A stretch of 64,000 nt of DNA. Source: Nitrososphaerales archaeon. GTDB taxonomy: Archaea > Thermoproteota > Nitrososphaeria > Nitrososphaerales > CADDZS01. The DNA lies in NCBI GenBank assembly GCA_030041295.1, contig JASHOD010000150.1, forward strand, positions 62,001 through 126,000, written 5' to 3'. The notes beneath the pieces are model-generated. The model ran no database searches. It was not told where the DNA came from and saw nothing but the letters and a program-made list of their open reading frames with translations. Of the stretch, positions 9,046-17,396 are shown piece after piece; positions within the stretch are counted from its first letter, which is position 1, and each line of letters starts with the position of its first letter. A program made the translations under genes and the position numbers.

Positions 9046-9879
9046 TTGAGCAAGAAGAAGAGTCAAGACGTCAGCGCAAGACGTCGAAAGATGCAGCAAA
9101 AGGGAAGAGTGCCTTGGGGGTACATAGTACCTGCGATCGTAATACTTGGGGTGATTATTGGACTTGTGTACTATGAAACGACTGGCGCCGCGACTACAAG
9201 CACCATCGCCTTGCCGCCTGCGGGATCGCATGATTACCAAACAGTTTTGGGATTAAATTTTGCGTGTCTATCTTCGGAATCGTATTTTCTGCACATACAT
9301 CCATGGCTGACAATTACGATAAATGGAAAGAATGTTACGCTTCCAGCCGGCATCGGACTGACAGATCCGCTAGAAGTTGCTACTTATGATGGAGAACCTG
9401 TCTATTCAGGGCAAAGTAATGGTAACACGTGCTTTGAACCAATGCATACTCACGACGACTCCGGGATAATTCATATCGAATCTGCAACAGATACTAATTA
9501 TACGCTTGGCGAATTCTTTACTGATTGGAGCCTAACTTATTCTTACGCACTCTTTAATGACTCGCAACGTCCAATCGTCTTCAACAACACAGACATTCTA
9601 GGGTACCAGTTAAACAGTTCATCTGATAGTTTGAAGCTTCTTGTCGATGGCGCGGCTCCGCCTGGGTCTGATTTCAATGGTACTTCGTCAAATTGGGGAA
9701 ATTTGATCTTGAACAAGTTAGATTATTGTACTGCTACCAACGGGAGTCATCCACCTTGTCAAGAAACAGCAGACGGAGATCCTGAATGGGATGGTGTTGT
9801 AGGCCTCCAGAATTCGACAAATCCAAACGGGTATCCCTATGGCGGAGGCCACACTATAGTTATCGAATATACATCTTAA
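9046..9879 (+). CDS. Membrane-anchored His-rich extracellular protein of thaumarchaeal type
   Basis: A basic N-terminus is followed by one transmembrane helix (about residues 25-45) and an external domain. This has two histidine clusters, FLHIHPWLTITINGK and EPMHTHDDSGIIHIES, then NYTLGEFFTDW, and four cysteines. The HIHP...MHTHD...IHIES...YTLG pattern is, from memory, that of an uncharacterised protein family found in Thaumarchaeota. The clustered histidines suggest metal binding outside the cell, possibly copper, but this is inference. The start is TTG 9046 (MSKKKSQDV). It gives taxonomic support to the placement of the window. Confidence 0.8.
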   Translation: MSKKKSQDVSARRRKMQQKGRVPWGYIVPAIVILGVIIGLVYYETTGAATTSTIALPPAGSHDYQTVLGLNFACLSSESYFLHIHPWLTITINGKNVTLPAGIGLTDPLEVATYDGEPVYSGQSNGNTCFEPMHTHDDSGIIHIESATDTNYTLGEFFTDWSLTYSYALFNDSQRPIVFNNTDILGYQLNSSSDSLKLLVDGAAPPGSDFNGTSSNWGNLILNKLDYCTATNGSHPPCQETADGDPEWDGVVGLQNSTNPNGYPYGGGHTIVIEYTS

Positions 9880-9960
9880 GGACGTAATAAATTGCAGTAA
9901 AATTGCAGAAAAGGCTTTAACACGAATCAAACTGTACAATAAAATGATCCAGCTTTTCTT

Positions 9961-11307
9961 TTGTTTTCATCATCATCATCATCTCGCTCGTCCCAATCAC
10001 TTCACTGGTTCAACCCCTCAAGTTTCGTGAGGAACAATCCAGAATGGAGAACGAAGGTAATCATAGAGCGACCGAGCGCCGAGATGTGTCTTGCTTGTCG
10101 CGGTGCAAAACTTCTTTGTGGCAAATCAAGATGCCCAATCCTTGCAAAAGCCGAAGGATTTTCAAGACACGCGGAGATGCTTTACAATTCTGATACGATT
10201 TCAGGTTCTTCACCTCCTGGAGTCTTCGTGGGAAGATTCGGCTATCCAAAAGTGTTCATCGGGCCGATGGTTCCAGCGATACACGGCGATACGCAGTTTC
10301 TCGATACTCCTGAAATGTGGAAGGGCAAGAGCATTGAGGAGATCATAGATTATAGATACAGTCTAGTTCGCGGATGCATGAGAGCCGAGATCCATGAAGC
10401 TGCGAAAGGATCCAGATTGATAGACATGCTACAGGAAATTTCAATGTCTACGAGATCCGCTGACTCTGAACTTTTGCTCGGAAGCAAGCCGGTACAGCGA
10501 ATTACATTCAGCGAAAACAGTCAGCCGTTCGGGCCAAGCGCTCCACTTAAGGACTTCAAACCCTCCGGAAACATTTCAATTGATGCTCGAATGGAGAAAG
10601 CCTACTACGACGGCGACATGAAAGCTAGCGACGCCGTGTTTGATCTTTACCGAAACGGGGTGCTCTTTTCAAAACTCGAAAAGGCCTTCTCCGTCGGAGT
10701 TTTCGGCGAGCGGAAGAGAAGGAAACTCGTCCCTACTCGCTGGAGCATAACTGCAGTGGATAGCAATCTTTCTTTGAGGTTGATTGACGAGATCAAGGAT
10801 TACAAGGAGATCGACGAGTTCAGAGTCTTTCATTACGAAAATCTGGACAACGTCTATGTTGGAATCTTGACTCCGGAGAAGTGGAACTATGAATGGATTG
10901 AGGCCTGGCATTCTGGTACCGCATGGAACAAGTTTGGGTCAAGACCTGAGATGATAGGTGATTTTGAAAGCTACTACGGTCGAAAGACTTACGCAAAGCC
11001 TGGAGGTTGCTATTACTCTACGAGGTTCGCGGTGAGCGAATATTTTGCTAGAGAGCGGAGACAAGGCGGCGCGATTATGCTAAGGGAGATTCATCCCGGT
11101 TACATTCTTCCAGTCGGAGTCTGGAACGTCAGGGAGAGTATTCGGAGCCTCCTAACTATGCAATTCAGAACGTTTGATACTCTTGATGAGGCCCTTGACT
11201 ATGCTTGCTCTTTCTTTTCTATTCCAAAGACAAGCTGGATCGCGAATTCTGAATTCTTGCGCCGAGCAAGAGAACAGATGAAAATAACAAAGTACTTTCC
11301 TCGATAA
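9961..11307 (+). CDS. nreA: NreA-type archaeal DNA repair protein with PCNA-interaction tail
   Basis: The 448-residue protein has an N-terminal cysteine cluster (C43, C46, C53, C58; CLACRGAKLLCGKSRCP) followed by the conserved SPPGVFVGRFGYPKVFIGP region of the NreA/COG1602 family, implicated in archaeal DNA repair. The C-terminus ends in QMKITKYF (Q439-F446), which fits the Q-x2-(I/L/M)-x2-(F/Y)-(F/Y) PIP box that binds the sliding clamp. The listed start is TTG 9961. The Ser-rich first 15 residues are doubtful, and an internal start is possible. It is monocistronic, since its neighbours belong to other units. Confidence 0.88.
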   Translation: MFSSSSSSRSSQSLHWFNPSSFVRNNPEWRTKVIIERPSAEMCLACRGAKLLCGKSRCPILAKAEGFSRHAEMLYNSDTISGSSPPGVFVGRFGYPKVFIGPMVPAIHGDTQFLDTPEMWKGKSIEEIIDYRYSLVRGCMRAEIHEAAKGSRLIDMLQEISMSTRSADSELLLGSKPVQRITFSENSQPFGPSAPLKDFKPSGNISIDARMEKAYYDGDMKASDAVFDLYRNGVLFSKLEKAFSVGVFGERKRRKLVPTRWSITAVDSNLSLRLIDEIKDYKEIDEFRVFHYENLDNVYVGILTPEKWNYEWIEAWHSGTAWNKFGSRPEMIGDFESYYGRKTYAKPGGCYYSTRFAVSEYFARERRQGGAIMLREIHPGYILPVGVWNVRESIRSLLTMQFRTFDTLDEALDYACSFFSIPKTSWIANSEFLRRAREQMKITKYFPR

Positions 11308-11441
11308 CAACATGACCTGTTTTGAAAGTAGATACTACAGGCCGATGCCTGCAGCTCTATTCGAAATTTCTGAAACGCGTTATCTATTTCCTTCGTGAGG
11401 GTTAGTTATCACACCAATCTGGATACTCTTAATAGCCATAT

Positions 11442-11459
11442 TAGTTTAAGCTTAAACTA
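11442..11459. promoter_or_regulatory. 18-bp perfect palindrome, putative MarR operator overlapping the TATA region
   Basis: tagtttaagcttaaacta is a perfect 18-bp inverted repeat. It sits 51-68 bases upstream of the MFS gene that is followed by a MarR gene. Its TTTAA core could serve as the TATA element, so a bound repressor would block TBP. The size and AT-rich symmetric form fit MarR-family operators, and autoregulation of the pump-regulator operon is the natural reading. Confidence 0.65.
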
Positions 11460-11509
11460 TCTGGGCTCTAAACAAAAGGGAAGAGCTCTCGAAGGCTCCA
11501 CTCGAATAA

Positions 11510-12976
11510 ATGGCTACTATTGCGTACAAATGGGTAGTTCTTAGTAATACAACGATCGGCGGTCTGATGGCCGCTATCGACTCTTCTATTGTCCTCATTT
11601 CGCTACCTACAATAGTGAACAAACTCCCCGGGACCTCGGCCGGAGAAGCTCTTTGGATAGTGATGACTTACCTTCTTGTTACTGCGACCGTGATTTTGAA
11701 TTTTGGAAGACTCGGGGATATGTTTGGCCGAGTTAAGATGTACAATTCTGGATTTGCCGTGTTCACAATCGGATCGTTCCTCTGTAGCGTTTCACTAAAT
11801 GGAACGGAACTTGTTGGCTTTCGAGTCATTCAAGGAGTAGGGGCAGCACTTCTCTGGGCTAACAGTGCAGCGATCATCACTGATGCTTTTCCACAAAATG
11901 AAAGAGGGAGAGCCCTAGGAATAAATCAGGTCTCGATAGTCGTCGGGTCGGTGATCGGTCTCGTCTTGGGCGGAATCCTGACTCAGGAGCTTGGGTGGCG
12001 CTCGATTTTCTGGGTCAACATTCCAATCGGGATATTCGGAACGGTCTGGGCTCACTACAAACTCAAGGAAGTATCATCCATCAAGAAAGGTGAAAAACTC
12101 GACATACTCGGCAACACGACGTTCTTCGTTGGACTCTGCTTGCTATTACTAGGCGTTACCTTCGGTGCTCTGACCGGCTGGACTAGTCTTTATCTTTGGA
12201 TGATCGGGATAGGCAGCGCTGTTCTTGTAGGATTTGTGTATGTTGAAACCAAGGTAAAGCAGCCAATGTTTCAACTTTCATTATTCAAAATCCCCATATT
12301 TACAGCAGGAAACATTTCGATTTTTTGCAACAGCCTTGCTCGCGGGGCTTTCAGTTTTATGATGGTGTTTTATCTTCAAAGCGTTATCGGACTTGAACCT
12401 CTGACCGCGGGGATCTGGCTCATTCCGCTTTCGCTGACAATAGCTTGCTTCGGACCAATTTCTGGGTGGTTGTCAGATAAGCATGGGGCAAGATACTTTG
12501 CGATCTCAGGGTTAGCGGCGTCAAGCTTTGGCTTCGTTTTGATGACTCGGATCCCCGTCAACGTGAGTTTTGCAACCCTTTTGGTTCCCCTAGTTCTTCT
12601 TGGAGCTGGTGCAGGCGTCTTTGCTGCTCCAAATAGAAGTACCACCCTTAGCTCGGTTCCCGCTGAAAGAAGAGGAGTAGCTTCGGGTACCAATACAGTC
12701 TTGATGAATATAGCAAGTCTACTGAGCTTGGGAATCGCTGTCGCAGTTCTGTCTGCTAGCGTGCCCGAATCGGTGATAATAACCATTCTAGGTGGTGGTA
12801 CAGCCGCAGTTGGAACTTTCAATGTAGGGCTTTTTATGGGAGGATTACGAACAGTCTACTATCTCTCGGCCGTAATTTCAGCAATTGGAATTATTCCGAT
12901 ATACCTCGCCTACAGGAAAAATACCGAAAGCGTCGTAGTAGAAAGGCCCGTATCATTGGAGCATTCCGTAGAATAG
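11510..12976 (+). CDS. MFS drug-efflux transporter, DHA2 (EmrB/QacA) family, 14 helices
   Basis: The 488-residue hydrophobic protein starts with the DHA2 signature around TTIGGLMAAIDSSIVLISLPTI and has motif A-like GRLGDMFGRVKMY after helix 2, and the motif C-like region near VVGSVIGLVLGGILTQELGWRSIFWVNIP. Length and the extra central helices indicate a 14-span proton-coupled exporter in the cytoplasmic membrane. The MarR-family regulator gene begins 19 bases after its stop, so both form one operon behind the palindrome at 11442-11459. This suggests induction by a small toxic compound. The exported substrate cannot be told. Confidence 0.92.
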   Translation: MATIAYKWVVLSNTTIGGLMAAIDSSIVLISLPTIVNKLPGTSAGEALWIVMTYLLVTATVILNFGRLGDMFGRVKMYNSGFAVFTIGSFLCSVSLNGTELVGFRVIQGVGAALLWANSAAIITDAFPQNERGRALGINQVSIVVGSVIGLVLGGILTQELGWRSIFWVNIPIGIFGTVWAHYKLKEVSSIKKGEKLDILGNTTFFVGLCLLLLGVTFGALTGWTSLYLWMIGIGSAVLVGFVYVETKVKQPMFQLSLFKIPIFTAGNISIFCNSLARGAFSFMMVFYLQSVIGLEPLTAGIWLIPLSLTIACFGPISGWLSDKHGARYFAISGLAASSFGFVLMTRIPVNVSFATLLVPLVLLGAGAGVFAAPNRSTTLSSVPAERRGVASGTNTVLMNIASLLSLGIAVAVLSASVPESVIITILGGGTAAVGTFNVGLFMGGLRTVYYLSAVISAIGIIPIYLAYRKNTESVVVERPVSLEHSVE

Positions 12977-12995
12977 TAAGGGAAGATCGAGCAAA

Positions 12996-13541
12996 TTGTC
13001 ATCTTTAAAATCAAGAAGAAAGCCGGATTCCCAAGGCGAGCCAAAGTCCAACATTAAGTCCTACCAAGAAAGCTTGGAAAATCAAGCTTGGCGCAGCATA
13101 GCCAGCACTTACAAGAAGGGATATTTGTACATAAACTCTGATCTGAGGAAGTACGGACTTACTCCTCCGCAATACACCGTATTGCGAACAATTTGGAGAT
13201 CTTCAAGTGGCTTACTGCCCATGAATGAGATCGGGAAGGAGATGGTAGTCACTTTTGCAAATATTACAACAATTGTCGATAATTTGGAGAAAATGAAATA
13301 CGTGAGACGTGTTCGGGACGAGCGCGATAGACGGGTCGTCCGCGTCCAATTGTTACCAAAAGGAACCAGGCTAGTGGGACGCATCTATTCCTCGCATCAG
13401 GAAGAGATTGGGAAACTAATGTCTTCACTCAAAAAATCAGAATTGGGATCTTTGATTGACTTCACTGATAGGATAAAGGAAAGAATCTCCTCTAAGGAAG
13501 ATGAACAAGATTCGAAAAAAGTAGGAGAGAGCGGGAGATAG
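12996..13541 (+). CDS. MarR-family winged-helix regulator
   Basis: The 181-residue protein has the MarR layout: a dimerisation helix, then LTPPQYTVLRTIWRSSSG, a recognition region (EMVVTFANITTIVDNLEKMKYVRRVRDERDRRVVRVQL) including the D-x-R-D-R-R wing, and a C-terminal helix. The start is TTG 12996. The N-terminal 25 residues and the C-terminal Lys/Glu tail are disordered. It is co-transcribed with the MFS pump upstream, whose promoter carries an 18-bp palindrome. It most likely represses this operon and releases DNA on binding a pump substrate. Confidence 0.9.
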   Translation: MSSLKSRRKPDSQGEPKSNIKSYQESLENQAWRSIASTYKKGYLYINSDLRKYGLTPPQYTVLRTIWRSSSGLLPMNEIGKEMVVTFANITTIVDNLEKMKYVRRVRDERDRRVVRVQLLPKGTRLVGRIYSSHQEEIGKLMSSLKKSELGSLIDFTDRIKERISSKEDEQDSKKVGESGR

Positions 13542-13591
13542 CCCCTATTCCTGATTGGAGCTCAGGAAATTAAGACTCGAACCTACTCACT

Positions 13592-13831
13592 CTAGCGTTT
13601 TCTGGATCTTGAACCCTTTCGTGATCTCGAGGATGATGATTTGCTTCGGCTACTACTGCGTTTCTTTGCAGCTTTTCCTTTGATCGCAACATAGCATTTC
13701 CTTGGTGTGTGGCGCTTTTTCTCGTTGTGCCTGTAGACTAAGTAGGCGTAATTCTTGCCGCTTTTCCCCTTTATCACGAATCTGTAAGGCTTCCAGGCTC
13801 TCATGTGACACTTAGGACAGATGGTTACCAT
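13592..13831 (-). CDS. Small zinc-ribbon protein with Arg/Ser-rich basic tail
   Basis: The 79-residue protein begins with ICPKCHMRAWKPYRFV, a single CxxC, and has a further cysteine and several histidines (RHTPRKCYV). It ends in about 25 residues of alternating Ser, Arg and Lys. The composition points to nucleic-acid binding. A TATA-like tttttaag on the minus strand (13857-13864) is about 30 bases from the ATG, so the message is probably leaderless. The family is not recognised beyond small archaeal zinc-ribbon proteins. Confidence 0.7.
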   Translation of the reverse strand: MVTICPKCHMRAWKPYRFVIKGKSGKNYAYLVYRHNEKKRHTPRKCYVAIKGKAAKKRSSSRSKSSSSRSRKGSRSRKR

Positions 13832-14228
13832 AGTTAGGACGTAGTTCGAAATATGCTACTTAAAAACTATACGCATATCTTCCGAAACTTGGAAAGATGG
13901 CGTTCCATCGGGTTCAGATATAATAATCGAAGCAAGATTAGGGCAAATCAGCCTAAATAAATCGAACCAAATGTATTATCTTGCTGTTTATCATCGACAT
14001 CGGCCACAGGAAAAAGGGAAGAATCGTTCCGGTTTTCACTTCAAATGAAGTAGAAGCGTGTTGGAGCAAGGTTAAGGCAAGCGTGCATCTAAAATTTCTT
14101 AATTTAAAAGGCAACAAATTTTCTCGTTCGAATTAACCTCGCTTCAGATTCAACGCTTAAATAGTAAGAAAGACCCATGGGCATCGAAGTACATAGAATA
14201 ATTAAGAAGAGATAAAGGCGAAGGGCCG

Positions 14229-14530
14229 TCTCGCGATCGACAGATCGAGAAAGGGACGCTTCCATTTAGAACGTTTACGATTATTTTTCAAAAGCGTAAT
14301 GGTTTGATTTCCTCTCTCTTTGCTGTAAAGAAAGCAGTGAAGGACTTTTGCCTTCTTTGAACAAGAAAGCATCGGATAAGAGAAAGAATATCTCTCCTCA
14401 TAATTGCATTTTGCGATTCGTGAGATTGAGAGACTCCAAGAGGAAAAGGAAAATGCAGGAACCAAAGGGGCGACTGCGTTTGAAAACCAGTCGCATGATT
14501 CGGTTCCTCTAAACCTAGCTTATTGGCTAG
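14229..14530 (+). promoter_or_regulatory. Structured 5' leader of the DEAD-box helicase gene (several hairpins)
   Basis: The 795-base gap 13832-14626 has no credible gene but holds stacked inverted repeats. 14229-14250 is tctc/gaga plus gatc/gatc with a small bulge. tgcatttt (14405-14412) pairs with aaaatgca (14450-14457). Directly abutting is ggaacc (14458-14463) with ggttcc (14502-14507), enclosing gcgactg (14470-14476) with cagtcgc (14488-14494). ctagc (14515-14519) pairs with gctag (14526-14530). A TATA-like cttaaatag at 14156-14164 would start RNA near 14188, giving a leader of about 440 bases. It may be a cis-regulatory leader or a separate small RNA. Confidence 0.5.
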
Positions 14531-14626
14531 CTCCTCACAGGCACAAAGGAAGAAGATTCTTTCTCTTTCAGTCAGGATGCAATCGATCGAATGTACTCGC
14601 AAAAAAAAGAAAGAGAGAAATCAGAA

Positions 14627-16180
14627 ATGAACGAACAAGAAATAATTCCGACTGCACAGATAGGTAGTGAATTCAAATCAGAAAAATCCAAAAAAACAAC
14701 TACTTCGGGCTTTCACAACTTGAACCTTCGCCCGGAGCTTATGAAAGCTCTACGGGACGCTGGGTATACCTCGATGTTTCCAATTCAGGAGCAGGCAATA
14801 CCACCGCTTCTAGATGGACGAGATGTCATCGGGCAGGCCCATACGGGATCAGGCAAGACTGCGGCCTTTTCGATTCCAATGATAATGAGGTTGGACGGAG
14901 AAAAACCGTATGTTCAAGCGGTGGTTCTTGTGCCCACCCGAGAACTAGCACTTCAGGTTACTGATGAGTTCAACAAATTAGCCAAATATACGGCTCACAA
15001 GGCTTACCCCGTTTACGGCGGGCAGTCAATAACTCCGCAGATTGAAAGATTGCACAAAAGGCCTCCCCAAGTAGTAGTTGCAACTCCAGGAAGGCTAATT
15101 GATCACATCGAAAGAGAAACCATCAACCTCCAAGACGTCAAGTTTGTAGTTCTGGACGAGGCAGACAGAATGCTCGATATGGGATTCATCGACGACATCG
15201 ATTACATTCTAAGACAGATTCCCAGCGGAAACCAAACCGCTTTATTCTCAGCGACGATGCCCGATGAAATCAAGCGCCTTAGTCAGCGCTACATGGATCG
15301 CCCGCTCGAAGTATTGATTGACAGCGACGAGATATCACTCGAGACTATTGAACAAAGGTATGTGTTGGTGGATGATAGGACAAAATTCCCTTCGCTTGTC
15401 GAGTATCTTAGGCGCAATGGAATATCTTCCGGGATCATATTTTGTGGCATGAAATTCAGAGCCCAGAAGTTGGCCGATAAGCTTCAAGCGGCTGGATTCA
15501 AAGCAGCTCCCATTCACGGAGATCTGTCACAAAATCAAAGAGAACATGCAATGAGGAACTTTAGGAATGGTTACATCGAATTGCTTGTCGCGACTGATGT
15601 AGCCGCTAGAGGAATAGACGTGCCCGCGGTTAGTCACGTAATTAACTACGACGTCCCTCAAGATCCTTTGACTTATTTCCACAGAATTGGCCGCACAGCG
15701 AGGGCTGGAAGAAATGGGCAGGCGATTACATTTGTGACTGAGGCAGAGTATCCAGATTTCAATAGAATAGTGGGTATGACGGAGGTTCCAATCACAAAGT
15801 TGAGCGGGCTTTTGGGAGACGGCAGAGAGATTTCGTCCTTTTCGTCTTCGGCTGGCGAAGGAAGAGATGCTTCTTCGGGAAACAGCGGAAGAACAAGAGA
15901 ATACGGACGGGGTCGGGGTCCAAATCGCGGTTTTCGTGGAGGTAACAGAGTAGGAGGCAGAAGTAGTGGTGATTCCCGAGGGAGATTTCAACACCAACAA
16001 AATCGCAGGTTCAACGACGGAAGAGACCATCGCGATACTAGAACCTCCAATTATGATGGACCATCCAAGAGACAAGGCAGCTTTAGCTTTACAGAGAACA
16101 CAGCTTCGTCATCATCATCGCATTTCAACAACGAATTTCGAGGACGCAAGCCGCGATTTCAGAGTAATCGAAGGCGCTAA
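14627..16180 (+). CDS. DEAD-box RNA helicase with RGG-rich tail
   Basis: All core motifs are present in order: Q motif (FPIQEQAIPP), motif I AHTGSGKT, Ia PTRELALQ, Ib TPGRLIDH, II DEAD, III SATMP, then GIIFCGMK, the ATDVAARGIDVP region and HRIGRTARAG. The last 110 residues are rich in Arg, Gly, Ser and Asn (GRGRG, RGGNR), a typical RNA-binding tail. ATG 14627 is preferred over the in-frame ATG 14591 because the extra residues lie in a purine-rich leader. The protein unwinds RNA in ribosome assembly or at low temperature. The long structured leader upstream suggests post-transcriptional control. Confidence 0.95.
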   Translation: MNEQEIIPTAQIGSEFKSEKSKKTTTSGFHNLNLRPELMKALRDAGYTSMFPIQEQAIPPLLDGRDVIGQAHTGSGKTAAFSIPMIMRLDGEKPYVQAVVLVPTRELALQVTDEFNKLAKYTAHKAYPVYGGQSITPQIERLHKRPPQVVVATPGRLIDHIERETINLQDVKFVVLDEADRMLDMGFIDDIDYILRQIPSGNQTALFSATMPDEIKRLSQRYMDRPLEVLIDSDEISLETIEQRYVLVDDRTKFPSLVEYLRRNGISSGIIFCGMKFRAQKLADKLQAAGFKAAPIHGDLSQNQREHAMRNFRNGYIELLVATDVAARGIDVPAVSHVINYDVPQDPLTYFHRIGRTARAGRNGQAITFVTEAEYPDFNRIVGMTEVPITKLSGLLGDGREISSFSSSAGEGRDASSGNSGRTREYGRGRGPNRGFRGGNRVGGRSSGDSRGRFQHQQNRRFNDGRDHRDTRTSNYDGPSKRQGSFSFTENTASSSSSHFNNEFRGRKPRFQSNRRR

Positions 16181-16199
16181 TCGCGATTTCGTGTCCAGA

Positions 16200-16207
16200 T
16201 TTAAATA
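16200..16207 (+). promoter_or_regulatory. TATA box of the tatA-like gene
   Basis: tttaaata lies just after the helicase stop. Transcription would begin near 16230, which leaves a leader of about 18 bases containing GTGAGG and favours the TTG at 16249 as start over the TTG at 16231. Confidence 0.55.
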
Positions 16208-16248
16208 ATTGCGGCCCCTTTCCGTGACTCTTGCGTGAGGGATTTCAA

Positions 16249-16581
16249 TTGGCGTGGGATGACCCCGTTGTTTGGATTCTGATAGTGGCGATAGTTGTAT
16301 TCTTATTCGGAAGCAACAAGATCCCCGAGTTCGCACGCGCAATTGGCAGGGCTAGAAAAGAGCTCGAAATGGGCTTCCGAGGAATACCGCCGGGAATCAC
16401 CCAAAACATCATGGATGGTAGCCCGGTACAAGACACACCTTCAAGCGTCTCGACGGTCTCAAGTGCTAGCGATCCTCTAATTCAGGCCGCTCAGAACGAA
16501 GGGATTGACATTCAAGGAAAGACGCGAGATCAGATTGCAACGGAACTAGCTTGGAAGCTGAATAAGAAAACAATCCAATAG
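16249..16581 (+). CDS. tatA: TatA/E-type twin-arginine translocase subunit
   Basis: The 110-residue protein has the TatA plan: a short outer segment (AWDDPVVW), one helix (WILIVAIVVFLFGSNKIPEFARA across the hinge) and an amphipathic helix (RAIGRARKELEMGF). The FG-(S/x)-NKIPE hinge is diagnostic. The tail continues for about 60 residues and contains NEGIDIQGKTRDQIATELAWKL, a small helical element. The TTG at 16249 with GAGG eight bases upstream is chosen; a TTG at 16231 is the alternative. TatA oligomers form the pore for export of folded proteins. No tatC is adjacent. Confidence 0.85.
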   Translation: MAWDDPVVWILIVAIVVFLFGSNKIPEFARAIGRARKELEMGFRGIPPGITQNIMDGSPVQDTPSSVSTVSSASDPLIQAAQNEGIDIQGKTRDQIATELAWKLNKKTIQ

Positions 16582-16628
16582 GAAGATCTTCGGGCCACTC
16601 AATTTCACACTTTTCATAGCTCTCAGGG

Positions 16629-16636
16629 TTTAAATT
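16629..16636 (+). promoter_or_regulatory. TATA box of the FTR1-like permease gene, leaderless
   Basis: tttaaatt is centred about 27 bases upstream of ATG 16659, so transcription should begin at or next to the start codon. Confidence 0.6.
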
Positions 16637-16658
16637 ACGAGGAGTTTACCAATCACCA

Positions 16659-17396
16659 ATGGTACTTGTTACAGTCACTCTCATCGGCGCTTTTCTTCTC
16701 GCTTTCAAGTCCGTTCTTGTGGAAGGAAGCGAAGTCGCTATCCTTGCTTTTGCCACAATTCGTCAGTTGGGTAAGAAAAATGTCTTAGCTGGAGTGGGAT
16801 TGGGCGGGCTAGGGTCTATCGGAATTTTCTTCGTAGTTCGCGAGCTGTTAGTCGCGTCGTCAATGATACCTGGATTGACGACTCAAACATCCGAAGTTCC
16901 GGTGGATCTCATAACTGGAGTAATCATTCTGTATTTTTCATATCGCTTTCTTCGAGGTTTTGTCAAATACTACTTTGGAGGCAAATCCTTCAGAGCAAAG
17001 ATGGAGAAGATGAGCGCGGAGGTCATAGAAGAAGATAGAAAGAAGAGCGCGAGTGTCGCAAAAACGATTAGTGGGAGCGAAATGGAAGCTCAGCAACTCC
17101 AATTCTCTTTCGCGAACTCGTTGCCTGTGATCTCAGTTACGCTGACGGAGGGATTTGAAGCAAGTCTCGTCTTAGGAGCGGCTAGTTCGCTTACCGCGCA
17201 GGCCCCCTTGTACGTTTTGCTCGGGGCAATCGTAAGTTTAGTTGTCCTAATCGGCGTTTGCACAGTGTCGTATGACTATCTAATGCGAGTCCCGCGCTGG
17301 CTCCTGGATCTCATAGCCGGAGTAGTCTTGCTTTCCTTCGGATCCTATTTCCTAGGATCCGGATTGTACGTTGTTTTGACTCACGGTTCCGTTTGA
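16659..17396 (+). CDS. FTR1-like/COG4280-type membrane protein, possible metal permease
   Basis: The 245-residue polytopic protein has two related halves. The first has LVEGSEVAILAFATIRQLG in helix 1, and the second has TEGFEASLVLGAASSL. Paired (R/x)EGxE motifs in symmetrical halves are the hallmark of FTR1 iron permeases and their relatives, where the acidic residues bind the cation. A charged cytoplasmic loop of about 40 residues (KMEKMSAEVIEEDRKKSAS) joins them. About seven helices are predicted. The Arg of classical REGxE is replaced, so iron specificity is not assured. The 3' end overlaps the convergent MFS gene by 45 bases. Confidence 0.7.
   Translation: MVLVTVTLIGAFLLAFKSVLVEGSEVAILAFATIRQLGKKNVLAGVGLGGLGSIGIFFVVRELLVASSMIPGLTTQTSEVPVDLITGVIILYFSYRFLRGFVKYYFGGKSFRAKMEKMSAEVIEEDRKKSASVAKTISGSEMEAQQLQFSFANSLPVISVTLTEGFEASLVLGAASSLTAQAPLYVLLGAIVSLVVLIGVCTVSYDYLMRVPRWLLDLIAGVVLLSFGSYFLGSGLYVVLTHGSV

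Noticed and set aside
12376-12822. 148-codon frame antisense to the MFS transporter
   Set aside because: Long antisense frame within a clear transporter gene; composition is the complement of hydrophobic helices.
14202-14602. Overlapping minus-strand open frames in the helicase leader
   Set aside because: They have skewed composition, no ribosome site and no family likeness, and coincide with the stems of the structured leader.
15527-16075. 182-codon frame antisense to the helicase tail
   Set aside because: It mirrors the RGG/Ser-rich low-complexity tail of a certain gene on the other strand.
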